A stretch of DNA of 64,000 nt from Steinernema hermaphroditum (Eukaryota > Nematoda > Chromadorea > Rhabditida > Steinernematidae): contig CM059625.1 in the NCBI GenBank assembly GCA_030435675.1, positions 14,818,001 to 14,882,000 of the forward strand, read 5' to 3'. Positions 41,818 to 53,394 of this stretch are shown piece by piece. The notes under the pieces are model-generated. The model was not told the DNA's origin. It was given only the letters and a program-made list of their open reading frames with translations, and ran no database searches. Position 1 is the stretch's first letter. Every line of letters begins with the position of its first letter. A program made the translations under genes and the position numbers.

Positions 41818-43473
41818 TCAGTCATTCATCGGTCGCTTCCCCGCCGGCATACTGCAGGCTCCGGGATCGCTGGTCAATTTACGCTTCCTTTTCGGTACAT
41901 CTGCCTTCAACCACTCGTGCTCTAGCAACTTAGCCGCCCCTCTTCTGCTTCTGCTGTTATTCGCCATCATCAGCTTCAAGAATTCAGCACATTGACACGC
42001 CTCATTCTCCGGCAGTCCGTGTTCTTTGTGCAGCCTCCGTGCGAGACATTTCCTCTCGGCGTTCATAATGTCAGGGTCCTATAAGTATTATCTTGAAATG
42101 AGTGATCAAATAGTTAATAGCTACATTCATATATGGCGACTTAGTTGTATTTGGAGACTGATGACCGAAGTTCCCAAAGTATTGGGACATGATACGCAGA
42201 TTCTCTTTGTCCGTTTCATGTGATGGAGTATCGGCGTCGGTATTGAAAATGGTTACTCCCGTTACCATTTCGAATATCGTACATCCAGCTGAGTAGATGT
42301 CAACCGACGTACGAGCAGTCTTATCACCCAGGAGATTCTGTGGACTCTTATATCCCTGTGTTGGAGCGGTAGCATTGCGGGCATTTTTGTGGAAGGCGTT
42401 GCTAAGGTCTCCAATTTTTAGGACCTCTTCGCTGCTGGTGGGATCGTAGTTGCTGGATAACTCTGAACATAAGTAATAGGGGTGGAAGAGCAAGAGGGAC
42501 CCACCTTCTCTATATCTCTTAAGAGAGTTAAGAAGTGGAAGTAATTTTTGGTTTGTCTAAAGAGATCAGAAGTAAGTAAGACCGATCAACGATTGAGATA
42601 TTCTCTATTAGCTCAGTATGTATTACCTTATTTCGACCTACAATGCTCTCCAAAATGGAAATACTGACATCGCATAGCTCATACTCGTGAGATGTTCTGT
42701 CTCGTTTTGAGAGCATCAAATTATCAGGTTTGATGTCCAAGTGAACGAGATCGTTCTTGTGCAAAGCGTTTAAGCCGCTGAGCAGCTGGTGAGCAAGGTT
42801 TTTCGCTTTTTGAATAGAAAAGCGCTCCTCGGTATTCATCCGAGACAGTAGATCCTGCAGACATGCCTAGAACGAGATCAAAAAAGAGCACACCTTTGTT
42901 AACAGCGTACCTCTGTTGCTATACACTGATACAGATTGTTGTCATGGTAATGAGTGAGATCGTCTATATACATTAGAAGATTTTCGCACTGCAGGCTGGT
43001 CGTTTTCTTAAGGATCTGAAGATAGCGGTTTTCTTTATGTCCTTGAGAGATTTTTAAAACACTGCTAATGGGAATTGAACGAAAATAAAACGCACCTGTA
43101 CTTCTTCGTCAAGACTCAGGTTAGCTCTGCCAATCTTCAGTGCAATGAACCTCGACTGAGGGTTTTCATCTGGATGAAGCTTCCAGCACAACAGAACCTT
43201 GCCGTAGCTTCCCGCGCCCAATTCGTAAATTGCTTGATACTGACAATTGAACACTTCGCCGATAGCGCTTTTGTAGTAGTCGTCTGATTCTGCTGCACAT
43301 TCGGGAACAATCTCTGGCTCTTCGGCAATCTTAGTCGTAGCTCTAATCTGGTCTTCTTGCTCGTCACATACTGATCCTCCTAACCCAGAATCGACACTAG
43401 CTGATTTATCGCGGTCTTCCTGGGAATTACTGGGTTCCCGAGTGACATGACGGTTGATCTTGCGTCGTGCCAT
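41818..43473 (-). CDS. SRPK-like kinase 6
   Basis: The ATG at 43,473 begins a charged leader of about 75 residues and then the kinase: GEVFNCQYQAIYELGAGSYG, FIALKIG, hinge exon ending CIATE, loop HLDIKPDNLML, KIGDLSNAF (DLS at DFG), YKSPQN (Gln for Glu in SPE), and VDIYSAGC. A micro-exon near 42,490-42,558 (NSLKRYRE) matches that of kinase 5. The last exon has AAKLLEHEWLKADVPKRKRK, and AATAAA overlaps the TGA stop. All splice phases fit, giving about 470 residues. The catalytic Lys and both Asp are kept, so it is likely active. Neighbouring kinase 5 is its closest relative here. Confidence 0.85.
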
Positions 43474-45324
43474 TTAATCGCCAAGTCGCTTACGACACTA
43501 TAACGCAGATACTTACTTTTATCAGGTAGTAGTCGATACACTATTGCTTATATGAGATCACAGAAAGCGTAGCGATGCTGTTGATGTTAGAATAGCATCA
43601 CATCCATATGTTCGCATCGCCTTTTGAATCGTTGAAACCTTAACATATGTGCATGGTATTCATACCTTTTTGTCCAAGAAGGGAAAAGAAAAAACTGTCA
43701 AAAATGTGAGCGTTTCTTCTTCGTTTCATCTCATGAGAAACTCTATGGCAATAGTAAGTTTTCGGGCTTCCAGGGGATATTAGGTCACCCGCTTGCCATA
43801 GTTCCACTACCACCGACAACAACATGTAGAGACGGCGCGAGTCATCTTGAAGTTCTGAGTACACCACCACCACCGATGGGACAATCTTTGCACTCAGGAT
43901 ACGCCGCAACAAAGCGGATGCGAGCTCCTGTGACGCTCCTGGGCCGCCAAGAACAGGAGTTGCGATGATTCCCACATGTGTCATGAAGAGCGTTGCCGTT
44001 AACCGGCTCCTGTTCAACACTGCACCAGAAATGAAGCGGACAGCTTGAAGCGTCTGTTTTGTATATGATTTGGTGTCCGTAAAGGCATAATGCCTGCGTG
44101 CTCAGTGTTTTACGTGTCCGGGAGAGAGCAACAGCTTTGGATACCAGTCGCAAAGATATAGGAAACAGAATCGATGATATTTATTTGCTTTCCTTTATAG
44201 TAGCTTTAAACACATTGGCATTGAGACACCAAGCCGGCAGAACGTGGCCAAGAGTCTCTTACAGACTTATCCAAAGACGACTTTCAGCCTCTTTACTTTA
44301 TACAAGCCGTAGTTCCATTGAACCACACGAACGAAGAAGAAGTCCATTACCAATGTTCTAAATCGAGATCAGAGCTTATCCACTATTGTTAATGCTGTTC
44401 CCACGACGATCGACTAACACTGATCAAAATTAGCGCATGGGCGAAACCTAAATGTTGAAGAGTTCGTGTACGCTGCCTCTCTCTATATGATGGAGCAGCG
44501 TGCAAGGTGTCATATTATGGTGTCATATTCCTATGGTGATGTCTAATGATGTCTAGCTGATCGTTATTATAGTTATCCATGTTTGGAGGGTTTGCATCTA
44601 TAGTTTAAACCACAAAATGCAGCTCAATAGATTCATTCAGAGTCACGTGTACAATGTATAATCGCGTAACACGATGCGATGACCCTCACTTCACTGTTTC
44701 TGTCAGGTGTCACAGGGTTTGAGTGAATTTCGAAACGGGTGAATCATGTGTGAGTTGGTCATCCTCTTCACGCCATTCCATTGACGTTGTTCCATCGCAC
44801 AGAACCATGTTACTTGTGTTGAATACGTTTTTTATGTCATGTTTTTAAAAACTGTTTTTTATTGTGCTATTATTAAGATGTTATGAAGACGTTTAGTGCT
44901 GTCCGCTGTGTTCTCTTTTTGGTTTTGTGAGCATAATGCATTGCGCCGTTCGAACAGGTGTCGTCATGTTTGTCCAACGGAAGACATTGGTAGCGCTAGT
45001 CCCACATTTTGTGGTTACATTCGGCCAATTGACGGTGTTAGATAGCAAATCAAAAAAAGGGTCAGCTGCTGAATGATGCATCCCCGGCTGTGCAAAAACC
45101 ATAAACTGTTCGCATTGCTGTAACAGACAGAGCTAACAAGCGATGCGCAGTCCATTCACACGATCCGTTTTAATCATTTTCGTCTGTTCGCGTGTTCGAT
45201 TCTCCATTCCGCGTCGCTGCAACGCCGCCGTTCGGACCGCGCTCTTCCAACACGCTTCAAATATTCAATTTTCCATAATATAATTTATTTTTGTGTGAGG
45301 CTCTATTCTTCGTTATGATCGATT
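43474..45324. other. Intergenic, end of the kinase array
   Basis: Several minus-strand frames (43,640-44,153) are open and overlap, one with a GIIATPVLGGPGASQELA run, but no start, splice pattern or family is convincing. Confidence 0.35.
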
Positions 45325-47106
45325 TTAAGTCGGTGGCGCGCACTGCGGGGGCATCTGACCGTTCGGTGGAAAGTACTGCACTTTCTGACTGGGCACTCTC
45401 GAGTCGAGATTTGTGAGGGGCTGCGGGAAGCCCGAATTCTGCCAGGTGTACATGTCGCTTGGCGGAGGCATCTGCGGCGGAACCATTGGGCCTAGAGATG
45501 TTTCGTCATCGAATATTTGTTAAATTGCGTGCTTACCTCCGTGGAACTGCGGGTTCATCATCGGCGGGAGGCCCCCATCTGGTGGAACCGGAAACCGGGG
45601 TGACGCGAGCTGGGGAAGCCCGTTCATAGGGAATCCGACCATAGTATCAATGGGCTGGTCTAGAATTTTAAGGTTAGGTGTGGCTTTCGTAAAATGCACC
45701 CACTCTGCAATGGCGGAGGGAAACCGGGCCCGCCGGTTGAGTTGATTCCGGACATTTGAGGTTGAGGCACATATCCAGTGCTGTAGGAAGGCGAGTTGAC
45801 TGTCGGTACAGCAGGTCCGGGGAAGGGGTACGGTGGAGGGCAGGCTGAACCCATGCCAAGTCCAACTGTAATCACATCGTCTATTATAAAAGCGTTTTTT
45901 TTCAGGTTATAGGTGATTCTTTTCACCTAATGCCGTAGTCAGATTTCAAATTTAGACGCTCGCTTTTCATCGTTCGGTAAACTTCAGAAATTCAGAAGTC
46001 GCTTACCTGAATGAGGAGGCATCATGGGCGGTGTAGCGTTGGGTCTCAGAGGCGGCATGCCGTTCATTCCAGGATTGTGGTACGGTACCATTCCTGGCGG
46101 ACCGGGCGCTCGAAAATATGGAGGGGCCGGCCCTCGAGCGCTCGGCCCAGGTACAGGTGCGTGTCCAGGCGCGTACTGAGGCTGCATGGGTATTCGCTGC
46201 ATGTTCTGCGGAGGAATGAACATCTTCTGATTCGGCGCCATCATCATCGCATGCTCGCCGCGCTTGTCCACCGGTATACCCATGTTTTCTGCGCCCAACG
46301 TCTGAGCCATCTGATTCAGCTTCTCTAGTTTGGAAATCCTGTCTTGATCTCTAAAACAAATAGGGGATCACCGTGAACGGCGTTCTTTTCGCTTCTCTGT
46401 TTCTTACTTTATCGCTGGTGCATAGTCACAGTTCCCTTTCTTCGTGGGTGGCTGGAAGAGCGATGATTCCTGTGTCATTTTCTCCATTTTCCTTAACGGA
46501 TTATCGTCCATCGAAGAGCTCATCGCTTTCCCGTTCTGGAGATCGTGCACAGAGGAGGGCCTTATCCCAGACGCTGATCCGTTGGAGTATGGTGTTGATG
46601 CCTATACATCGAAGATTACGGTATATTTTTGTAAATTCAGCGTGATCACTTACTGAATCATTCGACGACGTTTTCCGCTTTAGCGATCTTCCGTTTTCCT
46701 CGTGCATTTCCGAAGTTGATGCATGCACGTTTTGCTCATGCCACGCGAATATTGACTCAGATTTGCCGTTTATCACCGAGGTGGCCGCGGAGTTGATCAT
46801 ATCAGACGTGAATAGGTAGGACGGTGCCGTCGATGGAGTACTGTGAGCCATGGACGTCGACGGGCCATACGGATCATTGCTCATGGGCATAGTATTCATG
46901 TAGTGGCTGCTGGAAGGCGCGTAGCTGTGATCGTTCGACGTGGGTACTGCCGATGGACCCATCATTCCAGGTTGATAAGCGGGGTTACTCTGCTGTGACG
47001 CGCCGTTTTGCCATCCACTTCCATAGGGCTGCTGATAGTGGAAGTTGTGTCCATTCGACGTTTGCGGATGATCGGGACCAGAGGACATGGGCCGATCTGC
47101 CTGCAT
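45325..47106 (-). CDS. Proline-rich low-complexity protein, unknown
   Basis: Six exons join in phase: 46654-47106, 46408-46601, 46007-46350, about 45702-45868, about 45537-45663 and about 45325-45496. The product (about 470 residues) starts with a Gln/Ser/Tyr/Pro-rich part (YQPGMMGPSAV, SSHYMNTMPMSND), then LKRKTSSNDS, a charged possible coiled segment DQDRISKLEKLNQMAQTLG, and long Pro/Met/Gly-rich regions (GMVPYHNPGMNGMPPLRP). It looks like a nuclear co-regulator or RNA-associated protein, but I recognise no domain. The start may be ATG 47,106 or the next Met at MSSGPDHP, because ATGCAG at 47,101-47,106 could be an acceptor. It is head to head with the sorting-nexin gene. Confidence 0.75.
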
Positions 47107-48710
47107 AAGGAAACATAACTCAATGTGTTATAATCGATTTCGCGTCATTTGACATACACGGCCGTGAAAAAACACCGGAGGCGCGTTACAACACATACCA
47201 CGCGTGCAACATGCAAGCGGAAAACACTGATCGGAGGCGGTTAATCAACGACGATGCTCACGAGGCTCGTTCGACTTCCTTCTCTCCTTTTTAGTGTCCG
47301 CCGATGGTGTTCGAAAAGCGACAGCATCCGTAGCAGCACAATGAGATGTAGAAAGCGTCGCGCATTGACACAGAGAGCATACATAGAGGAGACAGACACC
47401 CACCCCAGCAGCAGCACCGCAACCAGCACCACCACTATATCGCTCCCAGCAGCGCTGGCTGAGGCGATGGCTGTGGTGGGTGAGAGGCTTTGGCTCTCTC
47501 TCGCTTGCCGCCATCGCGCATCCACCACTGCTCTCTTTTTTTGCGCCACTCGAGTGACCGAGTAAAGGTCAGTTCAGCGCCGTTGCCGCCACAGCCGCAG
47601 CGGCGATATTATTATGCGCTCAGGGTGGCGGCGAGGCGAACGCGGCGAGCCAGTCGGCGATGGCCGACTGCCATCGAGGAGACTATAAGGGGCAATGACG
47701 ACAACGACAACGACGACGACGTCGTTTGCGTTGAGGGACTCTAATTGTAACGAGGTTTGCAATCGAGGACATCACAACTAACAAGTACAAGTCCGAGCGG
47801 CCTAATTTCGAACAATTTTACATAAGTTCGCCTTTTTTCTGTTCAGCTTTGATCCCTTTCACAAAGTGCTTCTGCGTCGGCTGGCGGTGCTGTTTGAATT
47901 CAAACGTTTTGACGCCACAAACGGGCCCCCTCTAATCATATCATTGACTTCATAGACCGCGTTTGGCAAAGCGATAGAATTTCAGCGTTCGGGAAACCGC
48001 TGGGAAAGCGCTTTGTTTAATCTGAAGCCACGCAAGAGGGCACGTGGTGGCCGATTGTTGGTTCTGAAACATTGCGACGTCACAGCTCTCTGTTCGCGTT
48101 CGCTGTGAGGCGACAAAGACGTCGATGATGTGAACTGTCGATGTGCGAGAGTTAACTTTTGTTTTTGGAAAGTGAATGAGTCAAGCGAGCCGTACGGAGC
48201 ATGCGTCTCGCCTCACCTGTCCGACACAGTGAATCATCGAGCGGACAACAAACGGAAGGACGAGCCGTGAGGTGACGCCGCTCGTACTCTCCAAATACTC
48301 GCCGATCTTCTCCTTTTCGTCTCGTCCTTTCTTCTGTCCATCCATCCGTCCATTGATCCGATCAGAGGTGGACGTATTCGTCTGGAGTACTCGCTGTTCT
48401 CGTCGTCGGCGTCGTGTTACGGATGTTCCAACGTACTCTCGACGGTGAAACCCGTTCCGATTCTTTGTGATTCTTCTCGCGCAATTGCCGTGAAAGTCTT
48501 CGTCTGCGTCTCGGCGCCGTCCTAGCGCATCCGAGCTTATCTCTAATGCGCTCAGCGTCTTCTGTTTACGTCTTACGTGCTTTTAGTGAATTTACTTTAA
48601 TTTAATGCGAATACAATATTCATTAATCTCCTTCATCTTGACGGGTGCTGCCGCTTCTCGGTGCACATACTTCGTTTGGCTCGTTTTTATTGGTGCTCGC
48701 CTCGTTTCAG
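47107..48710. promoter_or_regulatory. Shared upstream region of divergent genes
   Basis: 1.6 kb separates the proline-rich gene (minus) from the sorting nexin (plus). It is GC-richer than the flanks, with CAGCAG/GACGACGACG microrepeats near 47,400-47,720 that create chance open frames on both strands. No TATA or other specific site can be assigned. Confidence 0.4.
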
Positions 48711-51700
48711 ATGATTGAGAGTCAGGTTCGGGCCGAATACGACTTTGACGCCCAGCCTGGAAGCGGCGAGTTGTCCATCAAAGCCAATGAAGTCCTCACT
48801 GTTATTAGACAGGTATGTATGCTAACAGGCATCTTAATCATCGATCTGCACCTGCCACAATGTATTTTGAAATTGATGAGATTCTGATGCTCTCCACAAA
48901 AGCTCTCCCGACTACAATGACCATCTTAAATATAACATTAACTTCAAGTTTTTAGGGGATCGATGGAGGCTGGATGGAGGGCCGAAACTCAAAGGGTGAA
49001 CTCGGACTCTTCCCCGAATCCTATGTCACGAAAATCTCGCCAACTCCTGCCCCCGTAAGTGCATTCCCTCGTTCTTGCTGCCGTTGAACGACTATCTGTG
49101 TGATTAGATTTGGTGTCCACTAACGCACGTTGATTGTTTTTTGGCAATGCACACATTCCCTTAAGTCCAATTACCGAGCCATTTGGCTCATTTTGTCGAC
49201 TGGATCGCTTTCGCTTGCGTTCACCGGTATTGCCCCACTTCCGTTTCATTCTTGTCTCAGTCATGCTCTTCACGTCCGGGCTCCGTCGCGCTGTAGACAG
49301 CAACTATAACCCGGCTTCGGCCGCGGTTAACAAAACGGCCAATGAAACGGCGCGCCTTCTGCAAGTGAAGCGGGAATACCTAATCCGTAGACATACCTGC
49401 TCATCACTTCATAATAGCCTACCTAATCATATTTCTAAATCTGTGCTCGCAGAAGGTGGTTCTCACCCCGCCATCAATAAAGATGAGGTAGAACCGCTAG
49501 GGTCATGCTTTGTCAACCTGTGTATTTCTAATTTGGCTTTAGGCTTCTGCTCCTCCATCGACGGCACCGCCTCCTCTTCCAGCTACTGTAACCAACCTGC
49601 CCTCGTACAGTGTGCCGCCCGGAGACATTTGGGATGACTTCCCGGTTCCGTCATTTCCACCGCCACAAAAAGGTAAGAAAAGACTTACTGTATTTATTGC
49701 GTGGGAGGCCCACTCTACTGGAACTGGAATGAACCAGGACTGACTTTCTATGCTTTGCAGTTCAACCCCACCACCAACAGTCCGTGCCTCCTCCGTCGCA
49801 GGCTTGTACGAGATACGACGACGATTTCGACGATGACTGGACCGACGAAGACGAGGAGCAGGTCTGTTCGTATGTAAACTCTTTCAAAAGGGTACAAAGC
49901 GTGTGTCCTTTGGGGAGTTCAATTCTATTTATAGCACGTTTAGGGTCGGAATGTTAGGGAAATCTATCTTAAATTCTTTCTCATTTGATTTACATGTCAG
50001 CCAACCACTTTTTAGCTGTTTCGAATGTTCTCTCCAAATAGATACTGTGTCTTTGTCACTTCGCGTTTTCCCTAGACGCCGCTTATTCTCAACATGTCTT
50101 AAAACACTCCCAGTTAGACTGCGCATTGTCTTAGGAGACCATTCCGGTGTCGGCTGTGGCCTTTCCGCTCTTGTCACAAAGGGCAAAGTTGCGCTGTCCA
50201 AGAAATCTGCATGCGTGACAGCATTGATCGTATCTTTAGCTACGCTATCCGCTTAAAGAACAACTTAGTTTACTCACCCAACTCAATTAATCACCAATTC
50301 TTCGGACGCATCGTTGGCGCGCGCCCAATTCTACGAGCTTACATTCAATTGACTGCAATTCATGCTCTCCTCGGCGGCATGTCAACAGCGCATTGTCCAC
50401 ATTTTGCACGCTTCGTGCTTACAGGTTACTCCAGAACGCTGGGCTATCTCTTGTTCCCGTTTCGTTGACTTTATCTAGTTGCTTTTCAGACGTCCCTATT
50501 TCTAATTCAATAACATGTCAATCTATTTATGCTACTAGTCGCTCTGTATCCAATCGTCCTAAATTGAAGTGACTCTTAAGGCTCTTGATTGGCAACAATG
50601 CTATTTGCCCGCGCCCGATCGTCAAGCTCCGTGGACCCGGAGTCGTTCGCATTTCGGTCCCACTCATTAACAGTAACGTCCTTTCTCGACACTCGCTACC
50701 TTAGCGCTCTGCACAGAGTTGTTTTCTGTGTTGCAGTTTTAAACTTAATCCCTCACTTCTTCTTCTTCTTCTTCTCATTTCATTGTGTGCTGCTGTAGGA
50801 AGCCAGAGCAAGCATCAGCATTCATGAAGACGTCACGCAGCATCCTGCGCTGCTCAAGCAGCAACAACATTCGCGTTCTCGCTCGCAATCGCGGGCCACA
50901 GCCACCAGCGGCGGATCGCGCACTGATATCTCCACTGATGATGAGGGGGCGCTTCAGTCGCACTCGTCCGGCGCTCATACGGCCCCGTTGAGGAAGAGCA
51001 CCATTAAGGTGTGGCAGACAGTGTAGCGTTCGTATAGGTTACCGTAGACACTAGAGATGGTCGTGTTCACTTCGGTTTTTGAAGTTGTCGCTGCACATCT
51101 ATTGCATGTCTAGAGTAGTGTGTCTTGATTTGTTGTGATAGTGAGGTTAAATATGTGGTGATCGGTTAACAGTGGATTGAATCTAACTCTTTTAGGACCA
51201 TACGAACCTGGGTGTTAACCAGCGGGCGGTTTCGCGAAGCCGCTCGGTAGGAGCCGACCAGATGGCTTCAACTGGCCACCGTGCTGGTTCCGGAGGAGCA
51301 GGCTCGGGAGCTGGAGGCGCCTCCAGGATGAAGAACATCAACAGGTATAACTTTATCGTTTTGAATCCGACATGAGCTAATTTCCAGGTTTTCAAACTTT
51401 GTGAAAACGGGTATGGAATCGTACATTCTCGCAGCGTCACGCATGACAACTCCTGCTCATGAACGACATGAGATTGTGGTATGTCATGCTGGAAATGTCC
51501 GAGTTAGAACAATCGTGTTTAGGATACATCAACGGGAGTTGAGTGGACTCCCATTCAACAGTACTACAGCTGCACTGTTGACAATCCGAAGAAAGAGTCG
51601 AAGTTGAAAGGCCTAAAGAGCTTCATCGCTTACAGCGTCACCTCCTCTCTCAACGGAATTCAAGTATCTAGACGATACAAACATTTCGACTGGCTCCACG

Positions 51701-52977
51701 AGCAGCTTTCTCAGAAGTACATTCTAATCCCGATTCCTCCTCTTCCCGAGAAGCAAGTCTCTGGTAAGCTCGTTTGTCACTATGTTTTCATGATCGCTAA
51801 GCCGATTCCTCTGGGAGAATGTCCTACGATGTTTAATGTTTCTGCACGCTACGTGATCTATAGGTTGTGTGAAGATGAAAAATTGTCTCACGCTATTGGG
51901 GTTCGATTATAAACGATGAAAAGGAAAGCTGCCCTATGCGTAACGTAAACACGATTATAGGCAGATACGAGGAAGAACTCATCGAACACCGCAAGAACAT
52001 TCTCCAGTTGTGGGTGACAAAGATCTGCAGACATCCTGTGCTCAGCAAATCCGATGTATGGATGCACTTCATCACTTGCACCGACGAGAAAAGGTGGAAG
52101 GTTGGAAAGCGAGCGGCCGAGAAAGACGAGTACGTCGGAGGCAACTTCTTCCACTGTTTGACGGTGCCCGAACAGCCCCTAGATGTGACTGTTGTGTAAG
52201 AAACAATCATGGAATCCCTGAATGTTAGGAATGTTTTAGTGAAAGAAAGATTGACGGCTTCCAGAAGTGTGTCAAATGTCTGGATGACAGCGTAAAGGTG
52301 ATGTACGACAGAATTCACGAAACTCAGAAGCGAATGAGTGGACGTAAGTGACAGAGACTTGTCGATATAAAGTAAATCATGCTGCATTGTAGCGTACAAA
52401 GCCAACTGGCAGAAGCTGGCAGCAGCTTTTTCCGGACTCGGACAGTCCTTCGAAATGGATGCTAACCAACGTAAGTTCAACTGCGGAAACCAGAGTACAT
52501 ATAGCGTACTTGTTCAGACAACCAGCAAGTCACGGCCGCCCTCAAAGAAACCGCTCACGTGTACCATAAAATCGGAGATCAGCACGACGAGCAGCCGAAG
52601 AAGGACTGTGAGCCGCTCCTTGACTCCTTGTACGCCTACAAGGGACTGCTTTCGTCCATGCCCGACATCGTCAATGTTCACAGGGTAATCAGTTCACTGA
52701 GCGTACCAGTACACAACGAGCTTTCCAGAACGCCTTGGCAAAACTTCGCGAAAACGAGCGTCTATCGATTGAGGGAAAGCTGAACCAAAGCGAAGCGGAC
52801 AAGATCAAGCAGCGCGTCGACGTGACCAGTTACGCGATGATCGCCGAGATCAACCACCAGAACAAGGAGCGCGTCGACGACTTTAAACGCATGATGCACG
52901 CGTACCTGACGGAGCAGGCGGCCTTCTACCGCAACATTTCCGATCAACTTTCCCATCTGGCTGAGCAATTCGCTTAA
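48711..52977 (+). CDS. lst-4: Sorting nexin, SNX9/LST-4 family (SH3-PX-BAR)
   Basis: The ATG at 48,711 directly follows CTCGTTTCAG, a trans-splice-like acceptor. Exons 1-2 (48711-48812, 48956-49054) encode an SH3 domain (RAEYDFDAQPGSGELSI, GGWMEGRNSKGELGLFPESYV). Pro-rich and acidic linkers follow (DDDFDDDWTDEDEEQ, about 49,830). From about 51,533 a PX domain gives WTPIQQYYSCTVDNPKK, RRYKHFDWLHEQL and IPIPPLPEKQVS, then GRYEEELIEHRKNILQLW and a BAR domain to the stop at 52,977. SNX9-family proteins bind phosphoinositides and dynamin and shape endocytic membranes; C. elegans LST-4 is the member I compare it to. At least a dozen short exons are seen; some linker exons could be alternative. It converges with the phosphatase gene. 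Confidence 0.9.
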
Positions 52978-53394
52978 ACTGACACACGGCCTTTCACTTT
53001 ATTTTCATAAACTTCTATTATTTATACATAATATTTGTGTTGTAACACCGTGTTCTTGGGATCCGACATGACCCCAATATGCATTTGTATAAACAATTTG
53101 CATACCTAGAGATATGTGCATCTTAAACCGCTCATAGTTATCCTTGTTCACGGACTTGTTTTGGCACACTTTGTGTGGTGTTCATCGCGAGTGTGCTGCT
53201 TATCCTATAGTTAATTCTGACTTGGTATGTTAGCATGTGTACCATGGTCAACTTGGCGGCTTATGGTAGGATCTCAACCATTTAGGATCATCTTTATATC
53301 ACTCATAAACCCATCTTCTTTGCATCGCACAAACATAACAATGGCAGCAGTCAACAAAAGTCCCTGATATGAACTGGCGCTTTTCTCTCGTCCG
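52978..53394. other. 3' spacer between convergent genes
   Basis: It holds both 3' UTRs. No clear AATAAA is seen on the plus strand just after 52,977. Confidence 0.4.

Noticed and set aside
45325..47106. Identity as a BCL9-, SSBP- or pygopus-like co-factor
   Set aside because: Only composition is similar; none of the defining domains can be seen.
47241..47765. Overlapping frames of about 60-100 codons on both strands
   Set aside because: They come from GC-rich CAG/GAC microrepeats in the divergent promoter region and have no motifs or splice context.
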